Assembly (NCBI GenBank): GCA_027485145.1
Contig: JAIXRO010000222.1
Span: 1-34,102 of the forward strand
Direction of reading: 5' to 3'
DNA length: 34,102 bases
Origin: Hyphomonadaceae bacterium
GTDB taxonomy: Bacteria; Pseudomonadota; Alphaproteobacteria; Caulobacterales; Hyphomonadaceae
The notes beneath the pieces are model-generated. The model was not told where the DNA came from. It saw nothing but the letters and a program-made list of their open reading frames with translations, and made no database searches. The position numbers and the translations under genes are program-made. The first letter of the stretch is position 1, and each line of letters opens with the position of its first letter. Shown in pieces: positions 1 through 7,689 of the stretch.

Positions 1-1
1 G

Positions 2-604
2 ACCCACAACGTCTATGGCGGCCGCATGAAATACTGGGCGGACTTCTACGAGACGCTCTTCAATTTCCGCGAGATCCGCTATTTCGACATCAAGGGCGAA
101 TATACCGGCCTCACCTCCAAGGCGCTCACCGCGCCGGACGGCAAGATCCGCATTCCGCTGAACGAGGAAGGCAAGGGCGGCGGCGGCCAGATCGAGGAAT
201 TCCTGCGCACTTTCAACGGCGAGGGCATCCAGCACGTCGCCCTCATCTGTGACGATCTCTACGCCTGCTTCGACACGCTGAAGGCCCGCGGCGTGCCGTT
301 CATGACCGCCCCGCCGGAAACCTATTACAAGATGCTCGACACCCGCCTGCCGGGCCACGGCGAAGACGTCGCCGGCCTCAACGCCCGCGGCCTCCTGCTC
401 GATGGCACGACCGAAGGCGGTGAGCCCCGCCTCCTCCTGCAGATCTTCGCCCAGCCCCAGATCGGCCCGGTCTTCTTCGAATTCATCCAGCGCAAGGGCG
501 ACTACAAGGAAGGCTTCGGCGAAGGCAACTTCAAGGCCCTGTTCGAATCCATCGAGCGCGACCAGATCGAACGCGGCGTGCTCGCCGTGAAGGAGAACGT
601 GTAG
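2..604 (+). CDS. hppD: 4-hydroxyphenylpyruvate dioxygenase, C-terminal part (5' end outside window)
   Basis: Non-haem Fe(II) enzyme of cytosolic tyrosine catabolism: it converts 4-hydroxyphenylpyruvate, O2 to homogentisate and CO2. The frame is open from base 2 and begins THNVYGGRM, so about the first 150 residues of a usual 350-370-residue protein lie upstream. All three metal ligands of the family are present: His of THN (codon 5-7), His of GIQHVA (residue 70 counting from the Met at 26) and Glu of FFEFIQRKG (residue 152). The C-terminal stretch [18 protein letters not shown] is strongly conserved in bacterial HPPDs. The stop codon shares one base with the GTG start of the next gene, so the two are probably translated in tandem. 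Only the missing N-terminus limits the call. Confidence 0.97.
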   Translation, partial: THNVYGGRMKYWADFYETLFNFREIRYFDIKGEYTGLTSKALTAPDGKIRIPLNEEGKGGGGQIEEFLRTFNGEGIQHVALICDDLYACFDTLKARGVPFMTAPPETYYKMLDTRLPGHGEDVAGLNARGLLLDGTTEGGEPRLLLQIFAQPQIGPVFFEFIQRKGDYKEGFGEGNFKALFESIERDQIERGVLAVKENV

Positions 605-1155
605 TGGCGGCCCCCAAACTCAAAGGCGTCCACCACGTCGCCTATCGCTGCAAGGATGCGAAGGAGACGGTGGAGTTTTACCAGAAGACGCTCGGCATGG
701 AGTTCCAGCTGGCGATCGCCGAGGACCATGTGCCCTCGACCGGCGCTTATGATCCGTACATGCACATCTTCCTCGATGCCGGGAATGGCAACGTGCTCGC
801 CTTCTTCGAACTGCCCGAGCAGCCCGAAATGGGCCGCGACCCGAACACGCCCGTCTGGGTCCAGCACATCGCACTGCGCGTCGGCTCGCTCGACGAACTC
901 CTCGCCGCGAAAGCGCACCTTGAATCCCTCGGCCTCGACGTGCTCGGCCCGACCCATCACGGCATCTTCAAGTCGATCTACTTCTTCGACCCCAACGGCC
1001 ACCGCCTCGAACTCACCGCCGACATCTCGACCCCCGACCAGCTCGCGCAGCTGAAGTCCGTCGCCCAGCCGATGATCGACGAATGGACCGCCACCAAGAA
1101 AGCCCCCCGCCACGCCGCCTGGCTGCACGAGAAGATCAGGGAAGAGTCGAAATAG
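604..1155 (+). CDS. VOC-superfamily (glyoxalase/dioxygenase fold) protein
   Basis: A 183-residue single VOC unit made of two beta-alpha-beta-beta-beta modules. Candidate metal ligands sit where the fold needs them: His11 (GVHHVAY), His88 (WVQHIALRV) and Glu136 (HRLELT); Glu69 (FFELP) is another acidic candidate. The start is GTG at 604, overlapping the hppD stop by one base and preceded by AAGGAG at 590-595 (8-base spacing), which supports this start over any ATG. HPPD is itself a VOC protein, so this may be a small paralogue kept in the same operon. Its substrate is unknown. Its place between hppD and the fumarylacetoacetate hydrolase gene suggests a role in aromatic-ring or ring-cleavage chemistry, which is inference only. 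Confidence 0.88.
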   Translation: MAAPKLKGVHHVAYRCKDAKETVEFYQKTLGMEFQLAIAEDHVPSTGAYDPYMHIFLDAGNGNVLAFFELPEQPEMGRDPNTPVWVQHIALRVGSLDELLAAKAHLESLGLDVLGPTHHGIFKSIYFFDPNGHRLELTADISTPDQLAQLKSVAQPMIDEWTATKKAPRHAAWLHEKIREESK

Positions 1156-1173
1156 ACTCCGCTCGCTCTGGAA

Positions 1174-1199
1174 CCCCTCTCCCCCTTGGGGGAGAGGGG
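1174..1199. repeat. Palindromic intergenic repeat, family A copy 1
   Basis: Perfect 12-bp arms (CCCCTCTCCCCC at 1174-1185 and its complement at 1188-1199) around TT, followed by a conserved tail ending GGGTGAGGG near 1203-1212. The same unit recurs inverted at 1261-1300 and again at 4138-4163. It is too GC-rich and lacks a T-run, so it is better read as a dispersed REP-like element than as a terminator. Confidence 0.75.
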
Positions 1200-1260
1200 C
1201 AGGGGTGAGGGGGCGCCGCAAATGCCTACGCCCGAAATATTTCCACTTCACCGTTGACAC

Positions 1261-1300
1261 CCTCACCCCCAACCCCCTCTCCCTATGAGGGAGAGGGGGC
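1261..1300. repeat. Palindromic intergenic repeat, family A copy 2 (inverted relative to copy 1)
   Basis: Arms CCCCCTCTCCCT (1273-1284) and AGGGAGAGGGGG (1288-1299) pair perfectly over 12 bp with loop ATG. The tail CCCTCACCCC now lies on the left (1260-1270), so the element is in the opposite orientation to copy 1, 60 bases away. The two form a head-on pair just upstream of the fumarylacetoacetate hydrolase gene. Confidence 0.75.
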
Positions 1301-1332
1301 TTTGAACCTCCCCCAAGGGAGAAGGACACAAA

Positions 1333-2343
1333 ATGAAACTCGCCACCCTCCGCAACGGCACGCGCGATGGCCGCCTCGTCGTCGTCAGCCGCGACCTGAC
1401 CCGCGCCACCGACGCCGCCCGCATCACGCCGACGCTGCAGGCCGCGCTCGACAAGTGGAGCATCTACGGGCCGGAGCTGGAGATGCTTGCGGGGCAGGTG
1501 GAGCTCGGCTCCGTCCCCACCTTCCGCTTCCACGAGCATGACTGCGAAAGCCCCCTCCCGCGCGCTTATCAGTGGGCGGACGGTTCGGCCTACATCAACC
1601 ATGTCGAACTCGTCCGCGCCGCCCGCGGAGATAAAGTGCCGGAAAGCTTCTACTACGACCCCCTGATGTACCAGGGCGGCTCGGACGGCTTCCTCGGCCC
1701 CCGCGATCCCATCCCGCTCGCCGACCCCGCCTGGGGCCTCGACATGGAAGGCGAGATCGCCGTCATCACCGACGACGTGCCCATGGGCGTCAGCGAGGAA
1801 GAGGCCGCCCTCCACATCCAGCTCGTCCTCCTCTGCAACGATGTCTCCCTGCGCGGCCTTATCCCGGGCGAGCTCGCGAAAGGCTTCGGCTTCTTCCAGT
1901 CCAAGCCCGCCAGCGCCTTCTCCCCCGTCGCTGTCACGCCGGACGAGCTCGGCGCCAACTGGCAGGACGGCCTCGTCCACCTGCCGCTCCGCGTCGATCT
2001 CAACGGCGCTCCCTTCGGCCGCGCCAATGCCGCCGTGGACGCCACCTTCAATCTCCCCCGCCTCGTTGCCCACGCCGCGAAAACCCGCGCGCTCTCGGCC
2101 GGCACGATCATCGGCTCGGGCACCGTGTCCAACAAAGGCGCTGACGGCGGCCCCGGCAAACCGGTCGCGGCCGGGGGGCTTGGCTACTCGTGCATTGCTG
2201 AGATAAGAATGATTGAACAGATGTTGAAAGGCGCACCCGAAACCCCGTTCCTCAAAGCCGGCGACGCTGTCCGCATCGAGATGCTGGACAGCGCCGGCCA
2301 CTCGGTCTTCGGCGCCATAGAACAGGAAGTGAAGTCGGTCTGA
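1333..2343 (+). CDS. fahA: Fumarylacetoacetate hydrolase
   Basis: Last enzyme of the homogentisate pathway: cleaves fumarylacetoacetate to fumarate and acetoacetate in the cytosol. The 336-residue length fits the bacterial FAH family. The metal-binding acidic residues expected in the FAH fold are visible: Asp109 (FYYDPL), Glu139 and Glu141 (DMEGEIAV) and Asp170 (LCNDVS); a C-terminal Gly-rich segment ([13 protein letters not shown]) is typical of the substrate pocket. The ATG at 1333 is preceded by GGGAGAAGG. The gap from the VOC gene (177 bases) is filled with an inverted pair of palindromic repeats. The TGA stop overlaps the ATG of scoA by one base, consistent with coupled translation; its product acetoacetate is the substrate of the CoA-transferase encoded next. 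Confidence 0.95.
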   Translation: MKLATLRNGTRDGRLVVVSRDLTRATDAARITPTLQAALDKWSIYGPELEMLAGQVELGSVPTFRFHEHDCESPLPRAYQWADGSAYINHVELVRAARGDKVPESFYYDPLMYQGGSDGFLGPRDPIPLADPAWGLDMEGEIAVITDDVPMGVSEEEAALHIQLVLLCNDVSLRGLIPGELAKGFGFFQSKPASAFSPVAVTPDELGANWQDGLVHLPLRVDLNGAPFGRANAAVDATFNLPRLVAHAAKTRALSAGTIIGSGTVSNKGADGGPGKPVAAGGLGYSCIAEIRMIEQMLKGAPETPFLKAGDAVRIEMLDSAGHSVFGAIEQEVKSV

Positions 2344-3047
2344 TGGCAAGCAAAGTCTATAAATCCGCGAAGGACGCGCTCGAAGGTCTCACCTTCGATG
2401 GCATGACGGTGATGGCCGGCGGCTTCGGCCTCTGCGGCATCCCGGAAAACCTGATCGTCGCCCTGCGCGACACGGGCGTGAAGAACATCACCGCCATTTC
2501 CAACAATGCCGGCGTCGATGATTTCGGCCTCGGCCTCCTCCTGAAAACGCGTCAGATAGAAAAGATGATCTCGTCCTATGTTGGCGAGAACAAGGAGTTC
2601 GAGCGCCAGTATCTCTCAGGCGAACTCGAACTCGAATTCAACCCGCAAGGCACGCTTGCCGAACGCTGCCGGGCAGGGGGCGCAGGCATCCCCGGCTTCT
2701 ACACCAAGACCGGCGTCGGCACGATCATAGCCGAGGGCAAGGAACACCGCGAATTCAACGGCGAAACCTACATCCTGGAGACCGGCCTCGTCGCTGACCT
2801 CTCGATCGTGAAGGCCGAGAAGGCCGACACGCAGGGCAACCTGATCTTCAACAAGACCGCCCGCAACTTCAACCCGCCGATGGCCATGGCCGGCAAGGTC
2901 ACAGTCGCGGAAGTCGAGGAAATCGTCCCGACGGGTGATCTGGACCCGGACCATATCCACCTGCCAGGCGTATTCGTGCAGCGCATTGTCAAAGGCACCT
3001 TCGAGAAGCGCATCGAACAGCGCACCGTGCGCAAGCGGCCTGTCTGA
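2343..3047 (+). CDS. scoA: 3-oxoacid CoA-transferase, alpha subunit
   Basis: Alpha subunit of a class I CoA-transferase, which with the beta subunit moves CoA from succinyl-CoA (or another acyl-CoA) to acetoacetate. The N-terminal signature [13 protein letters not shown] lies at residues 26-38. The 234-residue length matches ScoA/AtoD-type subunits. ATG overlaps the fahA stop (TGATG). In the pathway it activates the acetoacetate released by FAH so it can enter thiolysis. The closest functional reading is succinyl-CoA:3-ketoacid CoA-transferase; an acetate-dependent AtoDA type is less likely from context but cannot be excluded. Confidence 0.95.
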   Translation: MASKVYKSAKDALEGLTFDGMTVMAGGFGLCGIPENLIVALRDTGVKNITAISNNAGVDDFGLGLLLKTRQIEKMISSYVGENKEFERQYLSGELELEFNPQGTLAERCRAGGAGIPGFYTKTGVGTIIAEGKEHREFNGETYILETGLVADLSIVKAEKADTQGNLIFNKTARNFNPPMAMAGKVTVAEVEEIVPTGDLDPDHIHLPGVFVQRIVKGTFEKRIEQRTVRKRPV

Positions 3048-3490
3048 TGAACGTCGCTGCCAACCCCTGGCTGGTCGCGGCCGGTGCAGGCAGCCTTGCG
3101 GCCTCCGCCGCACACGTCGCGTGCATCTTCGGTGGCGCGGACTGGTACCGCTTTCTCGGCGCCGGCAACCGGATGGCGAGCGCCGTGGAGCGCGGCGCCA
3201 TGCTTCCGCATGTGATCACGGCGGGCATCGCCGGCGTCCTGCTCGTCTGGGCACTGATCGCTTTCTCGGCAGCGGGTCTCATCGTTCGCCTGCCGCTGTT
3301 CCGCATAGCCCTCGTACTGATCTCGGCGGTCCTGCTGCTGCGCGCCGCAGGCATCTTCGTGCCCTCGCTCTGGCTGCCGGAACATACCGCCACTTTTCGC
3401 GCCGTCTCATCGGCGGCCGTCTTCGCGCTCGGCGCGTGCTTTGCCATCGGCACCTTCGCCGCCTGGCCTTCATTATCGACAAGGAGCTGA
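3047..3490 (+). CDS. Small four-helix membrane protein inserted between the CoA-transferase subunit genes
   Basis: Not recognised as a named family. The 147-residue product is very hydrophobic, with four likely membrane helices at about residues 5-26, 52-78, 83-102 and 118-138, and few charged residues except a short loop ([14 protein letters not shown]). Its ATG overlaps the scoA stop (TGATG), and the AAGGAG at 3481-3486 that serves scoB lies inside its last codons, so its translation is linked on both sides. The reading frame is intact and ends naturally at 3488-3490. The tight fit argues that it is a real operon member, perhaps a transporter-like or membrane-sensor partner, but no function can be assigned. 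Confidence 0.82.
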   Translation: MNVAANPWLVAAGAGSLAASAAHVACIFGGADWYRFLGAGNRMASAVERGAMLPHVITAGIAGVLLVWALIAFSAAGLIVRLPLFRIALVLISAVLLLRAAGIFVPSLWLPEHTATFRAVSSAAVFALGACFAIGTFAAWPSLSTRS

Positions 3491-3495
3491 ATCCC

Positions 3496-4125
3496 ATGCC
3501 CTGGACACGCGACGACATGGCGGCCCGCGCCGCAAAGGAACTGCGCGACGGCTATTACGTCAACCTCGGCATCGGCATCCCAACCATGGTGGCCAACCAC
3601 ATCCCCGCCGGCATGGACGTCACGCTGCAAAGCGAAAACGGCATGCTCGGCATGGGCCCGTTCCCCTATGAGGGCGAGGAAGACGCTGACCTCATCAACG
3701 CCGGCAAGCAGACGATCACCACGCTGCCGCGCACCAGCTTCTTCGATTCGGCCACCAGCTTCGCGATGATCCGCGGCGGCCACATCAACATCGCCATCCT
3801 CGGCGCCATGGAAGTTGCCGAAAACGGCGACCTCGCCAACTGGATGATCCCCGGCAAGCTCGTCAAAGGCATGGGCGGCGCCATGGACCTTGTCGCCGGC
3901 GTCAAGCGCATCGTCGTCGTCATGGACCACGCCAACAAGGCCGGCGAATCCAAGGTGCTGAAGCAATGCACGCTGCCGCTCACCGGCAAGGGCGTCGTCA
4001 ACCGCATCATCACCGATCTCTGTGTCCTCGACGTCGTCCCCGGCGGCCTCAAACTCCTCGAACTCGCCCCCGGCGTCACGCTCGACGAAGTGAAATCCAA
4101 GACCGAAGCGACGCTGGTCTCGTAA
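3496..4125 (+). CDS. scoB: 3-oxoacid CoA-transferase, beta subunit
   Basis: Beta subunit carrying the active site of the class I CoA-transferase. The 209-residue protein starts [15 protein letters not shown]; upstream in-frame codons are open to 2935 but overlap scoA and have no homology, while ATG 3496 has AAGGAG at 3481-3486 (9-base spacing). Family motifs are [13 protein letters not shown] (residues 24-36) and [10 protein letters not shown], whose Glu47 is the catalytic glutamate that forms the enzyme-CoA thioester. With scoA it converts acetoacetate to acetoacetyl-CoA, completing tyrosine breakdown. Unusually, another gene lies between the subunits. No clear Rho-independent terminator follows, only a palindromic repeat. 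Confidence 0.95.
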   Translation: MPWTRDDMAARAAKELRDGYYVNLGIGIPTMVANHIPAGMDVTLQSENGMLGMGPFPYEGEEDADLINAGKQTITTLPRTSFFDSATSFAMIRGGHINIAILGAMEVAENGDLANWMIPGKLVKGMGGAMDLVAGVKRIVVVMDHANKAGESKVLKQCTLPLTGKGVVNRIITDLCVLDVVPGGLKLLELAPGVTLDEVKSKTEATLVS

Positions 4126-4137
4126 CGCTTCCCTGAA

Positions 4138-4163
4138 CCCCTCTCCCGCTCGCGGGAGAGGGG
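4138..4163. repeat. Palindromic intergenic repeat, family A copy 3
   Basis: Arms CCCCTCTCCCGC (4138-4149) and GCGGGAGAGGGG (4152-4163) pair perfectly over 12 bp with loop TC, followed by the same kind of tail (GTGTGAGGG at about 4167-4175) as copy 1 and in the same orientation. It starts 13 bases after the scoB stop and may stabilise the 3' end of that transcript, although it lacks a T-run. Confidence 0.75.
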
Positions 4164-4205
4164 CAAGTGTGAGGGCCTCGTCCCACCAACCCAGCTATCC
4201 ATTCC

Positions 4206-4285
4206 TGTCATCCCGGCGAAAGCCGGGACCCAGGCTTGTACGTTGATCGTCGTGTCCCCGGGTCCCGGCTTTCGCCGGGATGACA
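4206..4285. repeat. Perfect 26-bp inverted repeat, family B
   Basis: Bases 4206-4231 and 4260-4285 are exact reverse complements (26 of 26), separated by 28 bases. Each arm also holds its own small palindrome: CCCGGCGAAAGCCGGG (4212-4227), a 6-bp stem with a GAAA tetraloop, and its mirror in the right arm. A degenerate single arm of the same family lies near 21984-22005. Repeats with the core TCATCCCGGCGAAAGCC are widespread between genes in proteobacteria. The following stretch to 4440 holds only a short hairpin (GCACAAG/CTTGTGC, 4310-4329) and no feature I can name. Confidence 0.85.
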
Positions 4286-4440
4286 AGTAACAGCGGATGG
4301 AAACATGATGCACAAGTTCGTCCTTGTGCCTACATTTCCGCCGTCCCCGCGAAGAAAAAGCGCTGCAAGTTCAACCCCCTGCAAAAAACTTGACCGCCAC
4401 GAATCCGGCAGGCTCCGAAGCGAGTGTATCCTGCACCGCG

Positions 4441-5010
4441 ATGACCCAGGCCCGCCCGCACCCCGACCTCTGGTATCCCATCGCGCAGCTTCTCGCCGCG
4501 CTGCGCCAGCTGCTGCGCGCCACCGCGCCGGAGGCCTTCGCGCAGATCGCCCTCGACGCCCGCGCCCATCTTGCCGCGATCACCGCCATGGTGCGCCGCT
4601 ACATCCACATCCTCGCCGCCGACATCACGTTGCCGCCGCGCGCCATATCTCCGCCTACGGACCATCTAGCCGAACGCACCCGCTCACGAGGGGGCAGGCG
4701 GGATTACCTCTTCCCCCTGATCGAGTCCCCTTCCAAGCCGTCCCGCGCCACCCTGGGCAAAGACCCGCCCGAACTCCAATGGGCCATTCTCATGGAAGCC
4801 GCCCAGCGCCTTGTCTCAGTCATGGCGAACCCCGCGCCCCACGCCCTCCGACTCGCGCGAGCCTTGCGCCGCTGCACAGGCGAAGCCTTGCGCGAACTCC
4901 CCGTCCGCTGGTCCGTGATCCGCCGCATCGGCCCTGTAGTCGACACGTTGCTCCTGCGGCTTGATCAGCTTGCACGACCAAAAGCGTGGGCGGGGATTGA
5001 TACGTCTTGA
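4441..5010 (+). CDS. Conserved-looking hypothetical protein, function unknown
   Basis: Not recognised. The 189-residue product is basic and Leu/Ala/Arg-rich, without a signal peptide or membrane helix. A central segment reads RRYIHILAADITLPPR (about residues 50-65), then a loop rich in Pro and Arg, then GRRDYLFPLIE (about 85-95). The C-terminal half looks helical with regularly spaced Arg (ALRLARALRRCTGEAL). ATG 4441 follows a weak ribosome site. A competing frame at 4305-4964 gives an Arg/Pro/His-rich translation typical of a GC-rich shadow, so this frame is preferred. The gene is isolated between repeat families B (left) and C (right), so it is not clearly part of either neighbouring operon. 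Confidence 0.6.
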   Translation: MTQARPHPDLWYPIAQLLAALRQLLRATAPEAFAQIALDARAHLAAITAMVRRYIHILAADITLPPRAISPPTDHLAERTRSRGGRRDYLFPLIESPSKPSRATLGKDPPELQWAILMEAAQRLVSVMANPAPHALRLARALRRCTGEALRELPVRWSVIRRIGPVVDTLLLRLDQLARPKAWAGIDTS

Positions 5011-5013
5011 AGT

Positions 5014-5144
5014 CCCCCCTCCGTCTGCTGCGCAGACACCTCCCCCGCTTCGCAGGGGAGGATAAGGGCGCATCCGGACGCGACTTCATCCTCCCTCGCG
5101 GAGCGGTGGAGGTGGCAGGCCGCGAAGCGGACTGACGGAGGGGG
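5014..5144. repeat. Inverted pair of intergenic repeats, family C
   Basis: The left unit (5014-5063) begins CCCCCTCCGTC, contains the hairpin CTGCTGCGCAG and ends CGCAGGGGAGGAT. The right unit (about 5088-5144), read on the other strand, begins CCCCCTCCGTCAGTCCGC, contains CGCTTCGCGG and ends GCGAGGGAGGAT. They are therefore two diverged copies of one element facing each other, between the hypothetical gene and the convergent DUF1330 gene. No coding potential is seen. Confidence 0.7.
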
Positions 5145-5157
5145 CAGCGAATCGGCC

Positions 5158-5448
5158 CTAAACCCCTTCCACAAAGATCACCCGGTAATCCGAGCCCTGA
5201 AATCGATGCACCTTCGCTGCCGTGTATTCCGGGCTCTCATACCAGGCCTTCGCCTCGGCCATCGTCGGGAAGGACAGGATCACCACGCCCTCGGCGGCCG
5301 CGCCTTCGGTCACTTCGTGCGCGCCGTAAAAGGCCAGCGGCGTGATCTTGTGGTCGCCGCGCGCGGCGCCGGCGGCGGCGCCATACCGGGCCATCGCCTC
5401 GGCGTCGCGCAGCTTCTCGCGGATCAGGATCACATAGGCGGTCATCAT
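5158..5448 (-). CDS. DUF1330 family protein
   Basis: A 96-residue protein of the ferredoxin-like dimeric alpha/beta-barrel type: it begins TAYVILIREKLRDAEAMARYG, has the mid-protein strand GVVILSFPTMAEAKAWYESPEY and ends with a strand containing RVIFVEGV, the pattern of DUF1330. Members are small cytosolic proteins of unknown function. Two adjacent ATG codons are possible (5448 and 5445); the GGGAG just upstream is better spaced for the second. It is transcribed divergently from the aminotransferase gene with 133 bases between them, and runs into repeat family C. Confidence 0.88.
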   Translation of the reverse strand: MMTAYVILIREKLRDAEAMARYGAAAGAARGDHKITPLAFYGAHEVTEGAAAEGVVILSFPTMAEAKAWYESPEYTAAKVHRFQGSDYRVIFVEGV

Positions 5449-5581
5449 CGTCTCCCTCGGTGTCGATGGCGCCGACTTTCGCGGCTCGCGTCGGCCCGCG
5501 CAATTCCTTCCCTAACGTCGCGGGGTTTCATCGCCCGCCAAAAACCGCTAGGCGTCCCGCCACACAAACCGGAAACTCCCC

Positions 5582-6769
5582 ATGTCGCATTTCGCTGATC
5601 TCTCCACGCTGCCGCCCGACGCATTGCTCGGCCTGATGACGGCCTTTCGCGCCGATCCGCGCGCGGAGAAGTTCGATCTCGGCGTTGGCGTGTACAAGGA
5701 CCTCGCCGGCGAGACCCCGATCCTCACCGCCGTGAAGAAGGCCGAAGCGATGCTGATCGGCGCCCAGTCCACCAAGGTCTATGAAGGCCAGCGCGGCAAC
5801 ACGGACTTCTGCGGCCATGTCGAGGATTTCGTCTTCGGCCCCGGCCACCCCGCGCGCGCCGAAGGCCGCGTCCTGTCCTTCACCGCGCCCGGCGGTTGCG
5901 GCGCGCTATTCCAGGGCGTCAGCCTGATGCGCAAGACCGGCACGCGCCGCGTCTGGGTCTCGAAACCCACCTGGCCGAACCACCCGAACGTCGTGCGCTC
6001 GCTCGGCCTCGAGGTCGGTGAATATGCCTATGCGAAAGACGGCGCCTTCGATCTCGCCGGCATGACCGCCAGCCTCGGCGCCGCTGAGCGCGGCGACGGC
6101 GTCATCCTGCAGGGCCCTTGTCACAACCCCACCGGCATTGATCCGTCAGCGGACGACTGGCGCGCCCTCGGCGCCTTCGCCTGGGAAAAGGGACTGCTCG
6201 TCATGCTGGACGTTGCCTATCACGGCTTCGCCCAGAGCCTTGACCGCGACATGGACGGTGTCCGCGCCTTTATGGCGGAAGCAGGAGAGGCGATGGTCGC
6301 CTATTCCTGTTCCAAGAATTTCGGTCTCTACCGGGAACGCACTGGCTGCTTCCTGCTGCTCGGCGAAACCGCTGAAGGCATTTCTGCCGCGACCACTCAT
6401 GTCGCCGACAATGGCCGCGCCACCTGGTCCATGCCGCCGGCGCACGGGGCCGGCATCGTTGCCACCATCCTCGGCGATGCGGTGCTGCGCGCCGAATGGG
6501 AGACCGAACTCAATGCCATGCGGACCCGGATGAAAGGCCTGCGCGCCGATCTGTCCGATGCGCTGGTCGCCGCCACGGGCTCGAACGAACTCGCCGCGCT
6601 GAAATCCCAGAACGGCATGTTCTCGCAACTTCCGATCACGCCTGCACACACGATCGAGCTGCGCGAGAAACACGGCGTCTACATGCCCGCCTCCGGCCGC
6701 ATCAACATCGCCGGCCTCAACCCGGGCGATATTCCCAGGCTGGCGGAAATCCTGAGCGGATACCTCTAG
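5582..6769 (+). CDS. tyrB: Class I aspartate/aromatic amino acid aminotransferase
   Basis: PLP enzyme of the AspC/TyrB subgroup (395 residues, normal length) that exchanges amino groups between aromatic or acidic amino acids and 2-oxoglutarate. Visible features are PTWPNH (129-134) which stacks on PLP, CHNPTGID (180-187), Asp210 in LDVAYHGFA (pyridine N ligand), the Schiff-base Lys245 in SCSKNFGLYRERTG, Arg279 in the position that binds the substrate side chain, and Arg373 in SGRINIAG, which binds the alpha-carboxylate. Tyr-Gln of the usual AYQGF is Tyr-His here. With HPPD nearby, a job as tyrosine aminotransferase making 4-hydroxyphenylpyruvate is plausible, but aspartate aminotransferase cannot be excluded; the symbol is by subgroup. 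Its TAG stop overlaps the stop of the convergent thioesterase gene. Confidence 0.93.
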   Translation: MSHFADLSTLPPDALLGLMTAFRADPRAEKFDLGVGVYKDLAGETPILTAVKKAEAMLIGAQSTKVYEGQRGNTDFCGHVEDFVFGPGHPARAEGRVLSFTAPGGCGALFQGVSLMRKTGTRRVWVSKPTWPNHPNVVRSLGLEVGEYAYAKDGAFDLAGMTASLGAAERGDGVILQGPCHNPTGIDPSADDWRALGAFAWEKGLLVMLDVAYHGFAQSLDRDMDGVRAFMAEAGEAMVAYSCSKNFGLYRERTGCFLLLGETAEGISAATTHVADNGRATWSMPPAHGAGIVATILGDAVLRAEWETELNAMRTRMKGLRADLSDALVAATGSNELAALKSQNGMFSQLPITPAHTIELREKHGVYMPASGRINIAGLNPGDIPRLAEILSGYL

Positions 6770-7689
6770 ATACTCAAGCCCCGAGGCGCGATCTTCTCGA
6801 GTTCGTCCAGCATGTCCGGCGGCGCCGCCACGGCCTTGCGTGCCTCGAGATCCAGCGTGATCGCCACCACCTGGCTCGTCGCCCACGGGCCGCCCGTTTC
6901 GGGATCCATGACCCAGTGCACAAGGGAATGCGTCTTGCCATGCACACCGCCGAAGGAGGAATGCACCACAAACAGGTCGCCCGCGCGCGGCATCCGGTGA
7001 TAGCGCAGCCGGTACTCCAGCACCGCCGCGCCGAGCTGCGTGCCCCGGGTTTTCTGCCCGACCCGGCTGCGCCAGTCATACAGCAGGTTCGGCACGGAAT
7101 CCGACAGGCGCCCGATGAACCAGGACGGCTCCATCCAACCGTGTACGCCGCAATGGCCGGGCTGAACGGCGCCAATACCGACCCGCGGCGCGCCAAGGCT
7201 TTCCGCCTTGGCAATGGTGATGTCGGACACCGGCCAGCCTGCCGATTCCGGATCAATGCTGCGGGGCAGGGCTTCCTCGGGGGTTGCGCCCCTGGCCGCT
7301 TCCATCCGGGCCCGCGTACTCTTCGTCCAGGGGAACCGCTCGCCTTCGGCGGTGTCGATGTGAATGATCCGTGTACGGAACGCTGCCGACAGGCTGCCAT
7401 CGAGGTGGCGAAGCTCCTGGTAGATCAGCGCGTCCGATTCGCCGATCTCCAGCACGCAGCCGCGCATCGACAACGGCTTGCCGGGCAGCACTTCGCGCAC
7501 GAAGCGGATATGCTGGTCGATCGGCAGCACCGTCGCCGGCGCCTTCGTCCGGAACGCTTCGGGCATGCCGAGGTGATGCGCAAACGCCACCATGCCTTCC
7601 AGTTGCTTCTCGACATAGACGCGCACATTCATGTGCCCCATCTCGTCGCAATCCCACTGGTTGCAGCTGCCTTGCCAGAGGGCGATCAT
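6766..7689 (-). CDS. Double-hotdog thioesterase-family protein
   Basis: A protein of about 307 residues with two hotdog-like halves. The N-terminal half has the 4-hydroxybenzoyl-CoA-thioesterase-type motif DCDEMGHMNVRVYV (residues 13-26 from this start). The C-terminal half has LEYRLRYHRMPRAGDLFVV and a HSLVHWVMD strand. It probably hydrolyses acyl-CoA or a related thioester in the cytosol. I chose ATG 7689 because it overlaps the stop of the upstream regulator as ATGA; a GTG six codons earlier (7707) is possible but would overlap more. The gene is thus coupled to the Zur/Fur-type regulator. Its stop and that of the opposing aminotransferase gene share the palindrome CTAG at 6766-6769. Confidence 0.85.
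   Translation of the reverse strand: MIALWQGSCNQWDCDEMGHMNVRVYVEKQLEGMVAFAHHLGMPEAFRTKAPATVLPIDQHIRFVREVLPGKPLSMRGCVLEIGESDALIYQELRHLDGSLSAAFRTRIIHIDTAEGERFPWTKSTRARMEAARGATPEEALPRSIDPESAGWPVSDITIAKAESLGAPRVGIGAVQPGHCGVHGWMEPSWFIGRLSDSVPNLLYDWRSRVGQKTRGTQLGAAVLEYRLRYHRMPRAGDLFVVHSSFGGVHGKTHSLVHWVMDPETGGPWATSQVVAITLDLEARKAVAAPPDMLDELEKIAPRGLSI

Noticed and set aside
502-2349. 615-codon open frame on the minus strand
   Set aside because: It is antisense to hppD, the VOC gene and fahA, all with clear homology. Its translation is Gly/Ala/Val/Arg-rich without motifs, as expected for a GC-rich shadow.
4305-4964. 219-codon frame overlapping the 189-residue hypothetical gene
   Set aside because: Arg/Pro/His-rich with no plausible fold; the alternative frame has a more protein-like composition.
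1174-5144. Possible CRISPR array
   Set aside because: The repeats are palindromic, of three different families, differ in orientation and have no regular spacers or cas genes.
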